64,000 bases of DNA from Nodosilinea sp. FACHB-141 (lineage in GTDB: Bacteria > Cyanobacteriota > Cyanobacteriia > Phormidesmidales > Phormidesmidaceae). Positions 16,695 to 27,139 of this stretch are shown here, one piece after another (the first letter of the stretch is position 1; every line of letters starts with the position of its first letter). The translations under genes were made by a program, and so were the position numbers. The notes beneath the pieces are model-generated. The model was given only the letters and a program-made list of their open reading frames with translations. It was not told the origin of the DNA and did no database searches. The stretch lies in NCBI RefSeq assembly GCF_014696135.1, contig NZ_JACJPP010000013.1, positions 372,001 through 436,000 on the forward strand, written 5' to 3'.

Positions 16695-17606
16695 CTAGAG
16701 GGTGCCATAAACGAGAGCCGGTACCAGCGCCGCCGCTAACTCACCGTGGAGATGGTGGCTTGCCTTGTAGGCCACAATATGGGCCGTGGGCAAACTGCCC
16801 AACAGGCTCAGATCACCAATCAAGTCCAGCATTTTGTGGCGAGCCGGTTCGTTCTCAAACCGCAGGGGTGGATTCAGCCAGCCCTCTTCACCGCACACTA
16901 GAGCATTGTCAAGGCTACCCCCCTGGATCAAACCGCTGGCGCGCAGCTGCTCAATTTGGTGGGCCAAGCCAAAGGTGCGGGCCGGGGCAACGGTGGTGGC
17001 AAACCCCTCCAGGCCAAAGGGTTCGGCACTGGGTGACCAGCTAAACCACTGATTGCCAATCGCCGCCACCTCAAAGTCAATGCCGTAGGTAAACCGTGCT
17101 ACTGAAGCCGGAAAAGCGGCGACAAAGGCATCACCCTGGTGAATTGTCACCGGCTGCTCTAAATGCGCTACAGTGCGAGGTGCCTCAAGCTCTTGCCGCC
17201 CCGCCTGGCGAATCGCCTCTACCCATCCCAGGGCTGACCCATCCAGCAAGGGCACCTCTGGGCCAGTAATATCAATGCGAACGTTGTCAATGCCCAACCC
17301 CACTAGGGCCGCCAACAGGTGCTCGACCGTGCGTACCGAGGCCTCCCCTTGGCAAAGCTCTGTCGATAGCACAGTTGGGTTTACCGCGGCGAGGCTAGCA
17401 GCCACCGAGGGTTGGCTCGGCAGATCGGTGCGAACAAAGAAACGCCCTTGGTCGGGTGCCGCTGGCCTCAAGGTGACCGTGGTTGCAAGGCCCGAATGGA
17501 GCCCTATACCCTGCCGGTCTACCACAGTGGCCAAGGTAGTTTGCCTGGCGGCTATGCCCCAGCTTGACTGGGTCGATCGCTCGAAGTCAAGACCTGTTTG
17601 CACCAT
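16695..17606 (-). CDS. lpxC: UDP-3-O-acyl-GlcNAc deacetylase LpxC
   Basis: LpxC is the zinc deacetylase and committed step of lipid A synthesis. The 303 residues show [18 protein letters not shown], the zinc-binding [21 protein letters not shown], and the second metal/catalytic regions [11 protein letters not shown] and [13 protein letters not shown]. The start ATG overlaps the bamA stop as TAATG, so the two are translationally coupled. Confidence 0.95.
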   Translation of the reverse strand: MVQTGLDFERSTQSSWGIAARQTTLATVVDRQGIGLHSGLATTVTLRPAAPDQGRFFVRTDLPSQPSVAASLAAVNPTVLSTELCQGEASVRTVEHLLAALVGLGIDNVRIDITGPEVPLLDGSALGWVEAIRQAGRQELEAPRTVAHLEQPVTIHQGDAFVAAFPASVARFTYGIDFEVAAIGNQWFSWSPSAEPFGLEGFATTVAPARTFGLAHQIEQLRASGLIQGGSLDNALVCGEEGWLNPPLRFENEPARHKMLDLIGDLSLLGSLPTAHIVAYKASHHLHGELAAALVPALVYGTL

Positions 17607-19981
17607 TAAAAGCGCTCTCCAAACCCGAAGTGGATGCGGCCCTCGCCCTGATTGCTAAAGCCGTAGTCAACCCGCAGAGGACCCAGGGGAGTCGAAACCC
17701 GTACCCCAGCTCCATAGCCAATGCCGCTGCCGGGCTTACCCCGTGACGGACCAGGGGCACCGGGTACGGCATTGCCGCTGCCCAGGTCACTGCCAACATC
17801 TAGGAATAAAGCACCGCCCAAAAACGAAAACAGCGGAAAGCGATATTCGGCGGTGAATTGAGCATAGCTACGTCCACTCCCCACTTCGCCTTCGTCATAA
17901 CCGCGAATGGAGTTGGTGCCGCCTAGAGTAAACGCCTCATAGGGGGGTAATTCGCCAACAATGGTGCCCGCCTGAAAGTTGAGGGCCAATGCCTGGGGGC
18001 CTTCAGCAAAGTTCAGCAGTCTGAGGGGAATGTAGTAGCTGTAGCTTCCCCGCAGCCGATTCATCAAGATGCTGCCCCGTCCTAGGGGCACCGACTGCTC
18101 GGTGTTGAGCCGCAGAACGCTGCCGCTGGTGGGGTTGAAGGCATCATTGCGGCGATCGAGAGTAGCACTGACAGGGAATGTCCAGAGGTCATCAACCCCA
18201 CGACTGCTTGCCGTCAGGGGGTTGCCAGCGGCGTCTACAGCATTGACCCTACCATCGGCATCGCGAGCCGACACGTTTTGAATCAAAGTGCCTACCGCCA
18301 CCGTCCAACCATTGTCAAAGGGACGACTAAAGGTAATGCCGGTGCCCAGGCGGCGAATGCGCACCTGATCGCCGTTAGCTAGGTTGATGGGGTTAGGGCC
18401 GTCCTCAAAATTGAGGTTGTTGGCTGAACGAGCAAAGGCGTTAACAGTGTAGGAAGTCCGGAAAGGATCACCCGCAATCCAAGGGTCCGTAAAGGACACG
18501 TCAAACAGAATGTCTCGGGTGCTGAGCTGAGCCTCAGCGCTGAATTTTTGGTTGTTGCCGCCAAAGTTGTCCTGGCGGAAGCTGACTGTGCCGAAGAGAT
18601 CGCCAGTAAAGTTAAAGCCTAGACCAGCCGCTACAGAACCTGTGTTGCGCTCAGATACGTTGACGATCAGCTTAACTTTGCGAGGGTCGTCTTCGGCAGG
18701 TTCTAGCCCGGGTACCACATCCTCAAAAATTCCCAGGCCAAACACCCGCTGAAAATCTTGCTCAATGCGGGCCTGGTTGAACACTTCGCCGGGCTCGGTC
18801 TCAAACTCGCGGGTAATGATAAAAGGCCGAGTTCGTCCCCGGACTGGGTTGCCCTCCTCGTCAACAGCCTGACCAAGGTCGTTGATATAACGCACCTCGA
18901 TGCTTTCAATTACCCCTTCTGCTACCTCTAGGGTGACGACCCCGTCGGGTGAGACCTGGGGAGCAGCAACCACCTGGGCTAGCACGTAACCCTGGTCTTG
19001 GTACCACTGGTTGAGCTCTAGAATTCCTTCTTGAAAGTCAATCAGGTTGATGATCTCACCCTTCTGTTCGTCGAAGATATCATCGACGATGGTTTGGGGC
19101 AGGACTTCGTTACCCTCCAGCCGCACGTCGGTGAGCACCGGGTTGGGCTGCACCAAGAAGGTGACTCGCACCCCTAAATCAGTGTCTTCGGGCTGGGCAT
19201 CGACATCGGCGAAGTAACCGGTGGCAAAAATGCTGTTGATGTCTTGCTGAAGCTGGGTACGGGTAGTTGTGCGCCCGGCTTGGGTTTCAATTACGCTGTA
19301 GATCAAGTTCTCAAGGGACGGATCGAGTTCGCCTTGATTGGGTTGCACCTGAACTTCGGCGACTAGAACTCGGGGCTCTTCAACCTCTGCGGCTGGTTCT
19401 TCAGGAGCTTCTTCAGCAGGCTCGTCGGCTTCCTCATCGGCGGGTGTGGCTTCAGGAGTCTCGGGTTGCTCTTGCGTGGGGGCTGGCTGGGGCTGGCTAC
19501 GGCGCTGCACGGCTCCATCTAGGATGCGCTGGGCCTCTTCGGGGCTGATTTCGCGCTGGGTGCTCGGAGTTTGAGCCAGCTGAGCACTCTCTAGCTGGGC
19601 CCTCTGTTCAACACTAGACTCTGAGCTAGTGGCGGGCGAGAGGGCAGTGGCAGCATCTGCGGCGGCCTCACCTTCAATAGAACGGTAGCCGTCGATCGCA
19701 CTCTGGAGGTTTTCGGCGACTGGGCTAGGGCCGAGGTCGGGCTGAACCTGGTCAAAGTCGATAGTGCTGGCGGGATCGGAGATACCTATAACAGGCTCAG
19801 CCAGGGCATCAGCACTTTGGCTATAGCCTGGTTCGAGGGTCTCCGAGGGTTCAGCTGCGGAGGAATCTGCCTGCACGACAAATTCTGGGGCGACTGGATC
19901 GGCGTGGGCCGGGGCAGCAATCAGCCCTACCAGCCCAGAGGTGGCCAACACGGCCAATAAATAATTAGGAGAAACCCGCAT
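17606..19981 (-). CDS. bamA: BamA/Omp85-family outer-membrane assembly protein
   Basis: The product inserts beta-barrel proteins into the outer membrane. It is 791 residues. A signal peptide ([20 protein letters not shown]) precedes an acidic, Pro/Glu-rich region to about residue 205. POTRA domains follow ([20 protein letters not shown], then [20 protein letters not shown] and onward), and then a barrel from about residue 450. The conserved [18 protein letters not shown] and a C-terminal aromatic (HFGFGERF) are present. The long N-terminal spacer and the three-POTRA layout fit cyanobacterial Omp85. It is the first gene of the lipid A run. Confidence 0.93.
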   Translation of the reverse strand: MRVSPNYLLAVLATSGLVGLIAAPAHADPVAPEFVVQADSSAAEPSETLEPGYSQSADALAEPVIGISDPASTIDFDQVQPDLGPSPVAENLQSAIDGYRSIEGEAAADAATALSPATSSESSVEQRAQLESAQLAQTPSTQREISPEEAQRILDGAVQRRSQPQPAPTQEQPETPEATPADEEADEPAEEAPEEPAAEVEEPRVLVAEVQVQPNQGELDPSLENLIYSVIETQAGRTTTRTQLQQDINSIFATGYFADVDAQPEDTDLGVRVTFLVQPNPVLTDVRLEGNEVLPQTIVDDIFDEQKGEIINLIDFQEGILELNQWYQDQGYVLAQVVAAPQVSPDGVVTLEVAEGVIESIEVRYINDLGQAVDEEGNPVRGRTRPFIITREFETEPGEVFNQARIEQDFQRVFGLGIFEDVVPGLEPAEDDPRKVKLIVNVSERNTGSVAAGLGFNFTGDLFGTVSFRQDNFGGNNQKFSAEAQLSTRDILFDVSFTDPWIAGDPFRTSYTVNAFARSANNLNFEDGPNPINLANGDQVRIRRLGTGITFSRPFDNGWTVAVGTLIQNVSARDADGRVNAVDAAGNPLTASSRGVDDLWTFPVSATLDRRNDAFNPTSGSVLRLNTEQSVPLGRGSILMNRLRGSYSYYIPLRLLNFAEGPQALALNFQAGTIVGELPPYEAFTLGGTNSIRGYDEGEVGSGRSYAQFTAEYRFPLFSFLGGALFLDVGSDLGSGNAVPGAPGPSRGKPGSGIGYGAGVRVSTPLGPLRVDYGFSNQGEGRIHFGFGERF

Positions 19982-20108
19982 CTAAACACACCTGCTAAAC
20001 ACGTCCACACACCAATCAAGGACCCTCTCCCGGGCTGAGAGCCAGGGAAAACTGCCCTGGGCGGGCCACTGCCCCCACAATCGGACAAATTCTACCGCAT
20101 TGATGGTG

Positions 20109-20855
20109 CTAATTCTTGGCCGATTGTGCCGCCACCTTTTCTAGCACACGCTGGTAAGCTGCTTCGACTTGGCCCAGATCTTGCCGAAAGCGATCTTTGT
20201 CGAGCACCCGTTGAGCTTCGTCGTCGGTGGTTTGATCCCATAGACGGCAGGTGTCAGGGCTAATTTCGTCGCCCAGCAAAATCTGCTGTTGGGTATCGAG
20301 GCCAAACTCCAGCTTGAAGTCAACCAGGGTGATAGCGCAACCCATGAAGAAATCCGTCAGGATTTGATTGATTCTGAGGGCAAGACGGCGCAGAGTGGCG
20401 ATCTGTTCCTCACTGGCGATTGCCATGGCGCGAATGCGATCGCCCGTCAGCAGCGGATCACCCAGTGCGTCGTCCTTATAATAGAACTCCACCAGCGGCG
20501 GATCGAGGCGCTGGCCTAGGGGCAGACCGGTCTGCTTGCAGAGGCTGCCCGCCGCCAAATTTCTAACGACGACTTCGAGGGGAATGATCTGGAGGGCTTT
20601 GACCCGCATGGTGCGATCGCCCGTCGTTTCTAACCAGTGGGTCTCAATGCCTGCTGCCTCAAGCTGCTTAAACAGATAGGTGGAGATAGCGCAGTTGATC
20701 TGCCCCTTACCGACTATCTGGCCCTTCTTTTGGGCATTAAAAGCGGTAGCGTCGTCTTTAAAGTAGGTCAGCATCACTGCCGGGTCGTCGGTGGCGTAGA
20801 TAATTTTGGCCTTGCCTTCGTAGAGTTTTTCGCCAAAAGATTCACCAGGGGCCAT
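20109..20855 (-). CDS. purC: Phosphoribosylaminoimidazole-succinocarboxamide synthase PurC
   Basis: PurC ligates aspartate to CAIR in de novo purine synthesis in the cytosol. The 248-residue product has KLYEGKAKIIYATDD, DATAFNAQKKG, VVVRNLAAGSLCKQTG and TLVDFKLEFGLD, all family blocks, at standard length. It lies upstream of bamA on the same strand with about 127 bases between. Confidence 0.95.
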   Translation of the reverse strand: MAPGESFGEKLYEGKAKIIYATDDPAVMLTYFKDDATAFNAQKKGQIVGKGQINCAISTYLFKQLEAAGIETHWLETTGDRTMRVKALQIIPLEVVVRNLAAGSLCKQTGLPLGQRLDPPLVEFYYKDDALGDPLLTGDRIRAMAIASEEQIATLRRLALRINQILTDFFMGCAITLVDFKLEFGLDTQQQILLGDEISPDTCRLWDQTTDDEAQRVLDKDRFRQDLGQVEAAYQRVLEKVAAQSAKN

Positions 20856-20896
20856 AGTCGTGGGGCGGTATCAGGGACATCCCATACTAGCGTCCT

Positions 20897-20996
20897 CGGG
20901 GGTGGATAGGTGGATGGGTAGATGGGTGAATGAGCTAGTTCTACTTTCTACTCATCCACTCCCCTACTCGCTACCCATCCACTCCCTTACTCCCCC
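20897..20996. repeat. Heptad-like array, inverted (G-rich then C-rich)
   Basis: GGGGGTGGATAGGTGG-type units (20897-20931) are followed, after a 10-base spacer, by CTACTCATCCACTCCC-type units (20941-20996). The halves are imperfectly complementary. It fills most of the divergent gap between purC and dapL, so it sits next to two promoters. Confidence 0.65.
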
Positions 20997-21045
20997 GTCG
21001 CGCTGTACCCTTAGTTAAGTAACTGTCACCATCGCGCAACGCTCC

Positions 21046-22281
21046 ATGGCCACCATCAACGACAACTATCTCAAGCTTAAAGCGGGCTACCTATTCCCCG
21101 AAATTGCTCGCCGGGTCAGCGCCTTTGCCGAGGCCAACCCCGACGCTCCGATTATTAAGCTGGGCATTGGCGATGTGACTGAGCCCCTGCCCGAAGCCTG
21201 CCGCACCGCCATGGTCAAAGCGGTGGAAGACATGGGCGATCGCACCTCCTTCCACGGCTACGGCCCTGAGCAGGGCTATCTCTGGCTGCGCGAAAAAATT
21301 GCCCAGCACGACTTTCAAAGCCGAGGCTGCGACATTGATGCCAGCGAAATCTTTATCTCCGACGGCTCCAAGTGCGACTGCGGAAATATTCTCGATATTT
21401 TTGGCAGCAACAACTCCATCGCCGTCACCGACCCGGTCTACCCCGTCTATGTCGACACTAATGTGATGGCAGGCCACACCGGCCCCGCCAACGAAAACGG
21501 CGAGTACGGCGGCCTCACCTACCTGCCGATCAGCGCCGCCAATGCCTTCACCGCCAGCATCCCCCACGAAAAAGTAGATCTGATCTACCTTTGCTTCCCC
21601 AACAACCCCACCGGGGCGGTCGCCAGCAAAGAGCATTTGCAAGCCTGGGTCAACTACGCCCGCGCCCACGGCTCAATCATTCTGTTTGATGCTGCCTACG
21701 AAGGCTTTATCACCGACCCCACCATTCCCCACTCCATCTATGAGATTGAGGGAGCGCGAGAATGTGCGATCGAATTTCGCTCTTTCTCTAAGAATGCAGG
21801 CTTCACCGGCACCCGCTGCGCTCTGACGGTAGTGCCCAAAACCCTGATGGGCAAAGCCGACGACGGCACCGAAGTTGCCCTCCACGGCCTGTGGAACCGC
21901 CGCCAATCCACCAAGTTCAATGGCGTCTCCTACATCGTGCAGCGCGGGGCCGAGGCGGTTTACTCTCCTGAAGGTCAGGCTCAAACCAAAGCCCTAATCG
22001 ACTTTTATATGGAGAACGCTCGCATTATTCGCGAGCAGCTCACCGCCGCGGGCATTGCCGTCTACGGCGGCGTCAACGCTCCCTATGTATGGGTGAAAAC
22101 CCCCAACGACCTGAGCAGCTGGGACTTTTTCGATAAGCTGCTGCACACCTGCCATGTAGTCGGCACCCCTGGCTCGGGCTTTGGGGCCGCAGGCGAAGGT
22201 TACTTCCGCATCTCAGCCTTCAACAGCCGCGACAACGTGAACGAAGCCATGCGCCGCGTCACTGAGAAATTCCGAGTGTAG
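21046..22281 (+). CDS. dapL: LL-diaminopimelate aminotransferase DapL
   Basis: DapL converts tetrahydrodipicolinate to LL-diaminopimelate in one step for lysine and peptidoglycan, the route used by cyanobacteria, plants and Chlamydia. The 411-residue fold-type I aminotransferase has Lys249 for PLP in [13 protein letters not shown], the diagnostic [11 protein letters not shown] and [15 protein letters not shown], and FPNNPTGAV. The start follows the heptad array by about 50 bases. Confidence 0.95.
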   Translation: MATINDNYLKLKAGYLFPEIARRVSAFAEANPDAPIIKLGIGDVTEPLPEACRTAMVKAVEDMGDRTSFHGYGPEQGYLWLREKIAQHDFQSRGCDIDASEIFISDGSKCDCGNILDIFGSNNSIAVTDPVYPVYVDTNVMAGHTGPANENGEYGGLTYLPISAANAFTASIPHEKVDLIYLCFPNNPTGAVASKEHLQAWVNYARAHGSIILFDAAYEGFITDPTIPHSIYEIEGARECAIEFRSFSKNAGFTGTRCALTVVPKTLMGKADDGTEVALHGLWNRRQSTKFNGVSYIVQRGAEAVYSPEGQAQTKALIDFYMENARIIREQLTAAGIAVYGGVNAPYVWVKTPNDLSSWDFFDKLLHTCHVVGTPGSGFGAAGEGYFRISAFNSRDNVNEAMRRVTEKFRV

Positions 22282-22306
22282 GACAAATCAATGAGGCTTC
22301 TGTCGG

Positions 22307-22321
22307 GTGGGCAGTGCCCAC
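22307..22321 (+). terminator. Small 6-bp hairpin in the dapL-hisG gap
   Basis: GTGGGC pairs with GCCCAC across AGT. No T run follows closely. Weak signal, possibly an mRNA processing structure between two co-directional genes. Confidence 0.25.
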
Positions 22322-22378
22322 TAGCTAGCCTTTTGACCCAATCAAACCTCCTTTAGAGCACCGCTAAGGAAAACTTCC

Positions 22379-23026
22379 ATGCTCACCATCGCGCTACCTA
22401 AGGGCGGCATGCTCAAAGACAGCATTCGCCTACTACAAGCTGTTGGCCTCGACTTTAGCCTGTTCCTCGACAGCGCTAATCGCCAGCTGCAAATTACCGA
22501 CGCCTCGGGCCAGGCGACAGGGCTACTGGTGCGCGCCCAGGATGTGCCCGTCTATGTGGAATACGGTCAAGCGCAGCTCGGCATGGTCGGCTACGACGTA
22601 CTGCGCGAGAAAAAGCCCGCTGTAGCCCACTTGGCTGACTTAGGTTTTGGCGGCTGTCGTCTGTCGGTGGCCGTCAAAACCACCAGCCCCTATCGCTCGG
22701 CCCTAGATTTGCCCGCCCACAGCCGAGTCGCCTCTAAGTACGTCAACTGCGCCCGCGACTACTTTCAAAGCCTGGATCTACCGGTGGAAATTGTGCCCCT
22801 CTACGGCTCGGTGGAGCTGGGACCTATTACGGGCATGTCCGAGGCGATCGTCGATCTAGTTTCGACGGGCAAAACCCTGAAGGAAAACAACCTGATGGAG
22901 CTAGAGGTGCTCTACCACAGCACTGCCCGACTGATTGCCCACCCGCTAAGCTATCGGGTCAACCCCTACGGTCTAAAGGATTTGATCGATCGGGTGCGCA
23001 CCCAGGCAGAGGCGGTGACCGTGTAG
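22379..23026 (+). CDS. hisG: ATP phosphoribosyltransferase catalytic subunit HisG (short form)
   Basis: HisG condenses ATP and PRPP in the first step of histidine synthesis. At 215 residues it lacks the C-terminal regulatory domain, so it is the short form that needs HisZ, which is not in this window. It shows [34 protein letters not shown] and the PRPP-binding [16 protein letters not shown]. It is followed by a clear terminator. Confidence 0.95.
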   Translation: MLTIALPKGGMLKDSIRLLQAVGLDFSLFLDSANRQLQITDASGQATGLLVRAQDVPVYVEYGQAQLGMVGYDVLREKKPAVAHLADLGFGGCRLSVAVKTTSPYRSALDLPAHSRVASKYVNCARDYFQSLDLPVEIVPLYGSVELGPITGMSEAIVDLVSTGKTLKENNLMELEVLYHSTARLIAHPLSYRVNPYGLKDLIDRVRTQAEAVTV

Positions 23027-23061
23027 GAAGTCTCGCTTGATAGGTTAGTTTCAAAAACCGC

Positions 23062-23092
23062 AAAGCCCTCTGTCTTTTCGACAGAGGGCTTT
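23062..23092 (+). terminator. Rho-independent terminator after hisG
   Basis: AAAGCCCTCTGTC (23062-23074) pairs perfectly with GACAGAGGGCTTT (23080-23092) around a five-base loop. The trailing TTT is part of the stem and TTGTGTAA follows. Strong hairpin 36 bases after the hisG stop. Confidence 0.85.
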
Positions 23093-23304
23093 GTGTAATG
23101 CAACGAGCGATGGAAACCTGACCGGCGATCGCACCTCATTCAGCTGAGCGGCTTGTAGGTTAGCAGCGATACTACAACAAAGGCCATTAGCCCCAACAGC
23201 GGCCTAGTCAGGCTATTATCAACCCCAAATATCGTCGGCATCAGCGTAAACATCAAGCGATCGCCCGGTAGGATGTAAAACATCGCACTCTAAAAGCTGC
23301 CGTC

Positions 23305-23889
23305 ATGTTTATCGACTACATCACCCTCATGCTGATCAACATGGTGGCCGGGCTGGTGCTGCTAGCCGACTTTGTCTATCACGGGCTAGATGGGGCCAAC
23401 CTGAAACGGTGGATACCAGGCTTTGGGCTGGTGGGGGCGATCGCCCTAGTCACTGGCCTGCACATGGTCTTAACCTGGCCCGTGCCGAGCAGCTTCAACA
23501 TTTCCTTTGGCGAAACCACAGTGCTGTTTGGGGGGCTTTATTTGGCCACTGCGATCGCGATCGCTCAGGGCTGGGATTTGCTTTCGCTGGCAGTCTACGC
23601 TTTTTTTGCCGGCCTTACCGCAGTCGTCATAGGGGCACGCATCATTAATCTGGGTCAAACCCAACAGCCATTAGTAGCTGGGCTAGGCTTTATTCTGACA
23701 GGATTAGGCGGGGTACTGGCAGCCCCTACCCTGGTGTACCTGCGTGGCAACAAAGGCTGGCGCATCCTGGGGACTGTAGTCCTGCTGGTGGCAGCGCTGG
23801 TATGGGCATTTGTTGGCTTTCTAGGCTACTGGGGCCATCTAGACGTTTTCAGCGATTGGCAGCCTCCCCTGATGCGAGGCGAGCCTTAG
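23305..23889 (+). CDS. DUF981-like six- to seven-helix membrane protein
   Basis: The 194-residue protein is almost entirely hydrophobic with about six to seven helices and very short loops. The pattern of FGETTVLFGGLYLATAIAIA and GLGFILTGLGGVLAAPTLV agrees with the DUF981 family of integral membrane proteins. No function is known for the family. It stands alone between a terminator and the methyltransferase gene. Confidence 0.6.
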   Translation: MFIDYITLMLINMVAGLVLLADFVYHGLDGANLKRWIPGFGLVGAIALVTGLHMVLTWPVPSSFNISFGETTVLFGGLYLATAIAIAQGWDLLSLAVYAFFAGLTAVVIGARIINLGQTQQPLVAGLGFILTGLGGVLAAPTLVYLRGNKGWRILGTVVLLVAALVWAFVGFLGYWGHLDVFSDWQPPLMRGEP

Positions 23890-24080
23890 CAATCTTGCAA
23901 ACCGCAGCTCTAGCTACCAGAACGACTTTAAAAGAAAGCTTTGCCTAAGCTGTGGGCAAAGCAGCGAAAGAGAGCGGCAAAAGCGCCTCCATCCCAGGAA
24001 CAGCAAGTCCAGGGTAGACTTTCATGGCTCTAGGCTTAATCTTTGTTTACAATCAAGACAAGCCCTTAGCCCATCCTGCC

Positions 24081-24737
24081 ATGCTGCTTCAGCCCAATCA
24101 GCGCACTAAGCTCGACGAGTCTAGCGACACCGCTTTCTACGATGCGCCCCGCTTCGTAACCCATGTAGACGATGGCTTCATTCAGCAGCTCACGGATCTC
24201 TACCGTGAACGTTTGACCCCCAACAGCCGTGTCTTCGACATGATGAGCAGCTGGGTCTCACACCTGCCCAAAGATATGGTTTTTGAGTGGGTTGAAGGCC
24301 ATGGCCTAAACGCCGAAGAGCTGGCCAAAAATCCCCGCCTCAACCACTATTTCGTGCAAAATCTCAACGAAAACCCAAAGCTGCCGCTGGATGACCAGTC
24401 CTTTGATGCAGTGCTCAATACGGTGTCGGTGCAGTATCTCCAGCAGCCTGAGGTGGTGTTTGGCGAAATCTACCGCATTCTCAAGCCGGGCGGCGTTGCC
24501 ATTGTTAGCTTCTCAAACCGCATGTTTTACCAGAAGGCGATCGCCGCCTGGCGCGACGGCAGCGAAACCCGTCGGGTCAATCTGGTCAAAGGTTATTTTG
24601 GCTCTGTACCCGGCTTTAGCAACCCAGAAGTAGTGACTCACACCCCCAGCGTTCCCGCCATTCTGCAAATGCTCGGTATGCCCGGCGGTGACCCCTTCTA
24701 TGCCGTCATTGCCGAACGGATGGAACCGCTGGTCTAG
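24081..24737 (+). CDS. Class I SAM-dependent methyltransferase of cyanobacterial type
   Basis: From ATG 24081 the product begins MLLQPNQRTKLDES, as conserved cyanobacterial members do; an in-frame ATG at 24024 would add 19 residues. The fold has an N-terminal region ending in RVFDMMSSWVSHLP in place of the usual glycine-rich motif I, then LPLDDQSFDAVLNTVSVQYL (motif II/post-II) and EIYRILKPGGVAIVSFSNRM (motif III). The weak glycine loop means substrate and even SAM use are inferred from the fold. Confidence 0.8.
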   Translation: MLLQPNQRTKLDESSDTAFYDAPRFVTHVDDGFIQQLTDLYRERLTPNSRVFDMMSSWVSHLPKDMVFEWVEGHGLNAEELAKNPRLNHYFVQNLNENPKLPLDDQSFDAVLNTVSVQYLQQPEVVFGEIYRILKPGGVAIVSFSNRMFYQKAIAAWRDGSETRRVNLVKGYFGSVPGFSNPEVVTHTPSVPAILQMLGMPGGDPFYAVIAERMEPLV

Positions 24738-24769
24738 CTAGCCCTGGACTCGGTGTCAAAGGTTTCAGA

Positions 24770-25336
24770 CTAAGCGCCAAACAGCACGAGGGTGCGATCG
24801 CTAATTGCTTGCAGATTGCGGCTCAGGTCGTTGCGGATATGCCGCTCGATCAGTGCCACTGGCATCGCCCGGGGAGGCCGAATCACCAGATCATAGCCTA
24901 GGCAAACTGCCTCACCAGCGGCATCTTTCACTGGTTCTAGCGTCCACTTGCCCTCAAACTGGCGAAAGTCACCCTCCACCATAGTAAAGCGCAGTTCCTT
25001 CGGGAAGGCCTCGACCATATCCAGCACCACACGGGCGCAAAACTTGATGTTGAGAAAGCACTGGGAGCCGATCTGCTCCAGTCGAATGCCACCGTTAGGA
25101 TGGCTCAACCGCTGACTGTGGGAGAGATTGGGGATAAAGCTCGACAGGTTGTTGTAGTCTGTCAGCACCTGCCAAACCTGATCGGCCGTAGCAGGAATCT
25201 GGGTTGACGCCAAAATACGGCGCTGCTGTCCCTCCAGCTTCTCGGTGTGGATGGTGACACCTGGTGCCTGCGCAGAAACCTCAGCACCTAGGAGCGCTGG
25301 TTCAAAGTTGGGGATTTCGGGGGTTGTCGCAGTCAT
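24770..25336 (-). CDS. SRPBCC-family (START/cyclase-like) protein
   Basis: The 188-residue product has the helix-grip fold of polyketide cyclase/COQ10-type lipid-binding proteins: RILASTQIPATADQVWQVLT, YNNLSSFIPNLSHSQ and the C-terminal helix ALIERHIRNDLSRNLQAI. Cyanobacterial relatives are thought to bind hydrophobic ligands; the ligand here is unknown. It is convergent with the methyltransferase gene. Confidence 0.8.
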   Translation of the reverse strand: MTATTPEIPNFEPALLGAEVSAQAPGVTIHTEKLEGQQRRILASTQIPATADQVWQVLTDYNNLSSFIPNLSHSQRLSHPNGGIRLEQIGSQCFLNIKFCARVVLDMVEAFPKELRFTMVEGDFRQFEGKWTLEPVKDAAGEAVCLGYDLVIRPPRAMPVALIERHIRNDLSRNLQAISDRTLVLFGA

Positions 25337-25442
25337 GGGTCAAAACCAGCCGTTAAGGGTGTAGTTTGGCCAGGCCACCACGCCTGTGCCCAGAATACCA
25401 GCAAAATTTACTGGCATGGTGTTGCCCCGATGAATTGTTGCC

Positions 25443-26798
25443 CTATGAATTAGGGATAGATTTGTCATGGCGTTCAAACTCAAGGGTAAAACAGGTTTGC
25501 CAGAGTTGGGCGTCGATTGGCTGGCTCGACACCTTTATAGTGCCCCCCAGTTGCTCCACAAGCCCACGGGCTAGGGCAAGGCCGGTACCGGTACCAGCAA
25601 TGCCATCTTTGGTGGCCTTGGAACCTCGCCGAAACTTGTCAAAAACATGGGGCAAGTCCTCTGCCTCAATGGCCGCCCCCAAATTACTAACTTGCAGAGT
25701 GACCCGTCCCTCTTGGGCCTGGTTGTCAGCTAGGGCAAAGGTCACAACCGTTTTTGGGGTTGAATACTTGCGGGCGTTGCTCACCAGCTCTTTCAACACT
25801 TTGGTCAGCCGCTCTGGGTCGGTGGCTAGCAATACCGGCTTAGACGGTAGCTGTAGTGCCAGCGTTAGCTGAGCCTGGTGAAACTGTTCCTGAGACTGTT
25901 TGGCCAAATCCGTGAGCAACTGCCCTAAATCTGTAGATTGGCGAACTTCTGCAGGGGCCTTAGACTCCAGAGTTTGCAGCATCAGCAGGTCGTTCACCAA
26001 GTTGATTTCGCGGGTGCACTGCTGTTCCAAAATATCCAAATACATGGCCGATCGCTCCGGGGTGAGATCGGGGCGGCGCAGCATGCGAATAGCCAACATC
26101 ATGCTGGTGAGGGGGGTGCGTAGCTCGTGGTTAAGGGTGCTGAGAAAGTCTTCTTTGAGGTAGTTGAGATAGCGCAGCTGCTCGGTGTTGCGCTGGGCTT
26201 GCCCTTGAAGGTAATGCTGATGGAAAGCGATCGCGCCTATGCTGGCCAAGTTAGCTTGGGCGGTAGGCTCCACGCTCTGCCCCCCAGCTCCCAGCAGTAG
26301 CATCGCGCCCTGCAGCCCTGCCCCATCCACGGCAATGGCGGTGCAGTGCGCAATGGTGCGTAGCCAGGTAGGTGTCTCTGCTTCATTCCGCAACAGCGCT
26401 GCCAGCCCCTTCTGCCAAGACAGCCGAGCTTTGCCTGCCGCTTGGTCAATGGTTTGTTGAATGAGTTCTGATGCCACTTGGCGCTGCCGATCTGGGGTCG
26501 AGCCGCTTTTGGCATCACCAAGTTGGTGGTTAACAGAGGTTCTCCCCTGGCGCCAACAGGTGTAAGTCAGCCCGTGGTCAGGATAGTGGCAGAGCAGTAG
26601 GCAAGCCCCTGCTCCCAAATGGGTGCCCAGCACCTCCGCCAAAGACGGCAAGATGTCGGGCTCGTTGAGCGTAGCAGCTAGGGCGTGAACCAAGGGCCAG
26701 GTTTCGCGCCCTTCACAAAGATGGGTAGAGGTAGACGCTAACCCCTCGGGAGGGCGAGCCTGGAACAAAACTGTCGGATTTTCCGAAGCCATGGGCAA
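25443..26798 (-). CDS. Soluble sensor histidine kinase with GAF-like input
   Basis: The 451-residue protein has no membrane segment. Residues about 35-200 look like a GAF sensor domain. HisKA follows with phosphoacceptor His224 in TLNHELRTPL, then the ATPase domain with ELVSNARKYS (N box), VFDKFRRG and GTGTGLALARGLVEQLGG. No response regulator is adjacent, so the partner is elsewhere. It is transcribed divergently from the HerA-like gene. Confidence 0.9.
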   Translation of the reverse strand: MPMASENPTVLFQARPPEGLASTSTHLCEGRETWPLVHALAATLNEPDILPSLAEVLGTHLGAGACLLLCHYPDHGLTYTCWRQGRTSVNHQLGDAKSGSTPDRQRQVASELIQQTIDQAAGKARLSWQKGLAALLRNEAETPTWLRTIAHCTAIAVDGAGLQGAMLLLGAGGQSVEPTAQANLASIGAIAFHQHYLQGQAQRNTEQLRYLNYLKEDFLSTLNHELRTPLTSMMLAIRMLRRPDLTPERSAMYLDILEQQCTREINLVNDLLMLQTLESKAPAEVRQSTDLGQLLTDLAKQSQEQFHQAQLTLALQLPSKPVLLATDPERLTKVLKELVSNARKYSTPKTVVTFALADNQAQEGRVTLQVSNLGAAIEAEDLPHVFDKFRRGSKATKDGIAGTGTGLALARGLVEQLGGTIKVSSQPIDAQLWQTCFTLEFERHDKSIPNS

Positions 26799-27139
26799 TC
26801 GTCCAGCGAAGTATTCCTAACCTCCTGAGTCGGGGGTGGGGCTTGGGCTAGCCTGACCTCACCCTCGACTACTCCTAGCCTATCTACTAGCCTGCAAGGC
26901 AGTATCCGTGAATACGCCAATTTTTTGATCGCCTTCGCTCCGTAAGATCCGCAATCTCTACCGCGATGGCCGAAGGCTGGTCCTTGATCATCGCAAGGTT
27001 CAGCGCTACATCTTCTTCACAGGCCGATGACGTTGCCTCTACCCTAATCGTCAGCAGGACATTAGTATTAATGAAGTCAACGCTGGGGATGGCTAGACTT
27101 TTGCTACCCTGGCAAAAATTCCTTTCCTAGCGGGTTCCT
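26799..27139. other. Divergent intergenic region, 341 bp
   Basis: Gap between the divergent histidine-kinase and HerA-like genes. I see no convincing ORF, RNA or repeat. It must hold both promoters, but no clear -35/-10 pair stands out. Confidence 0.5.
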
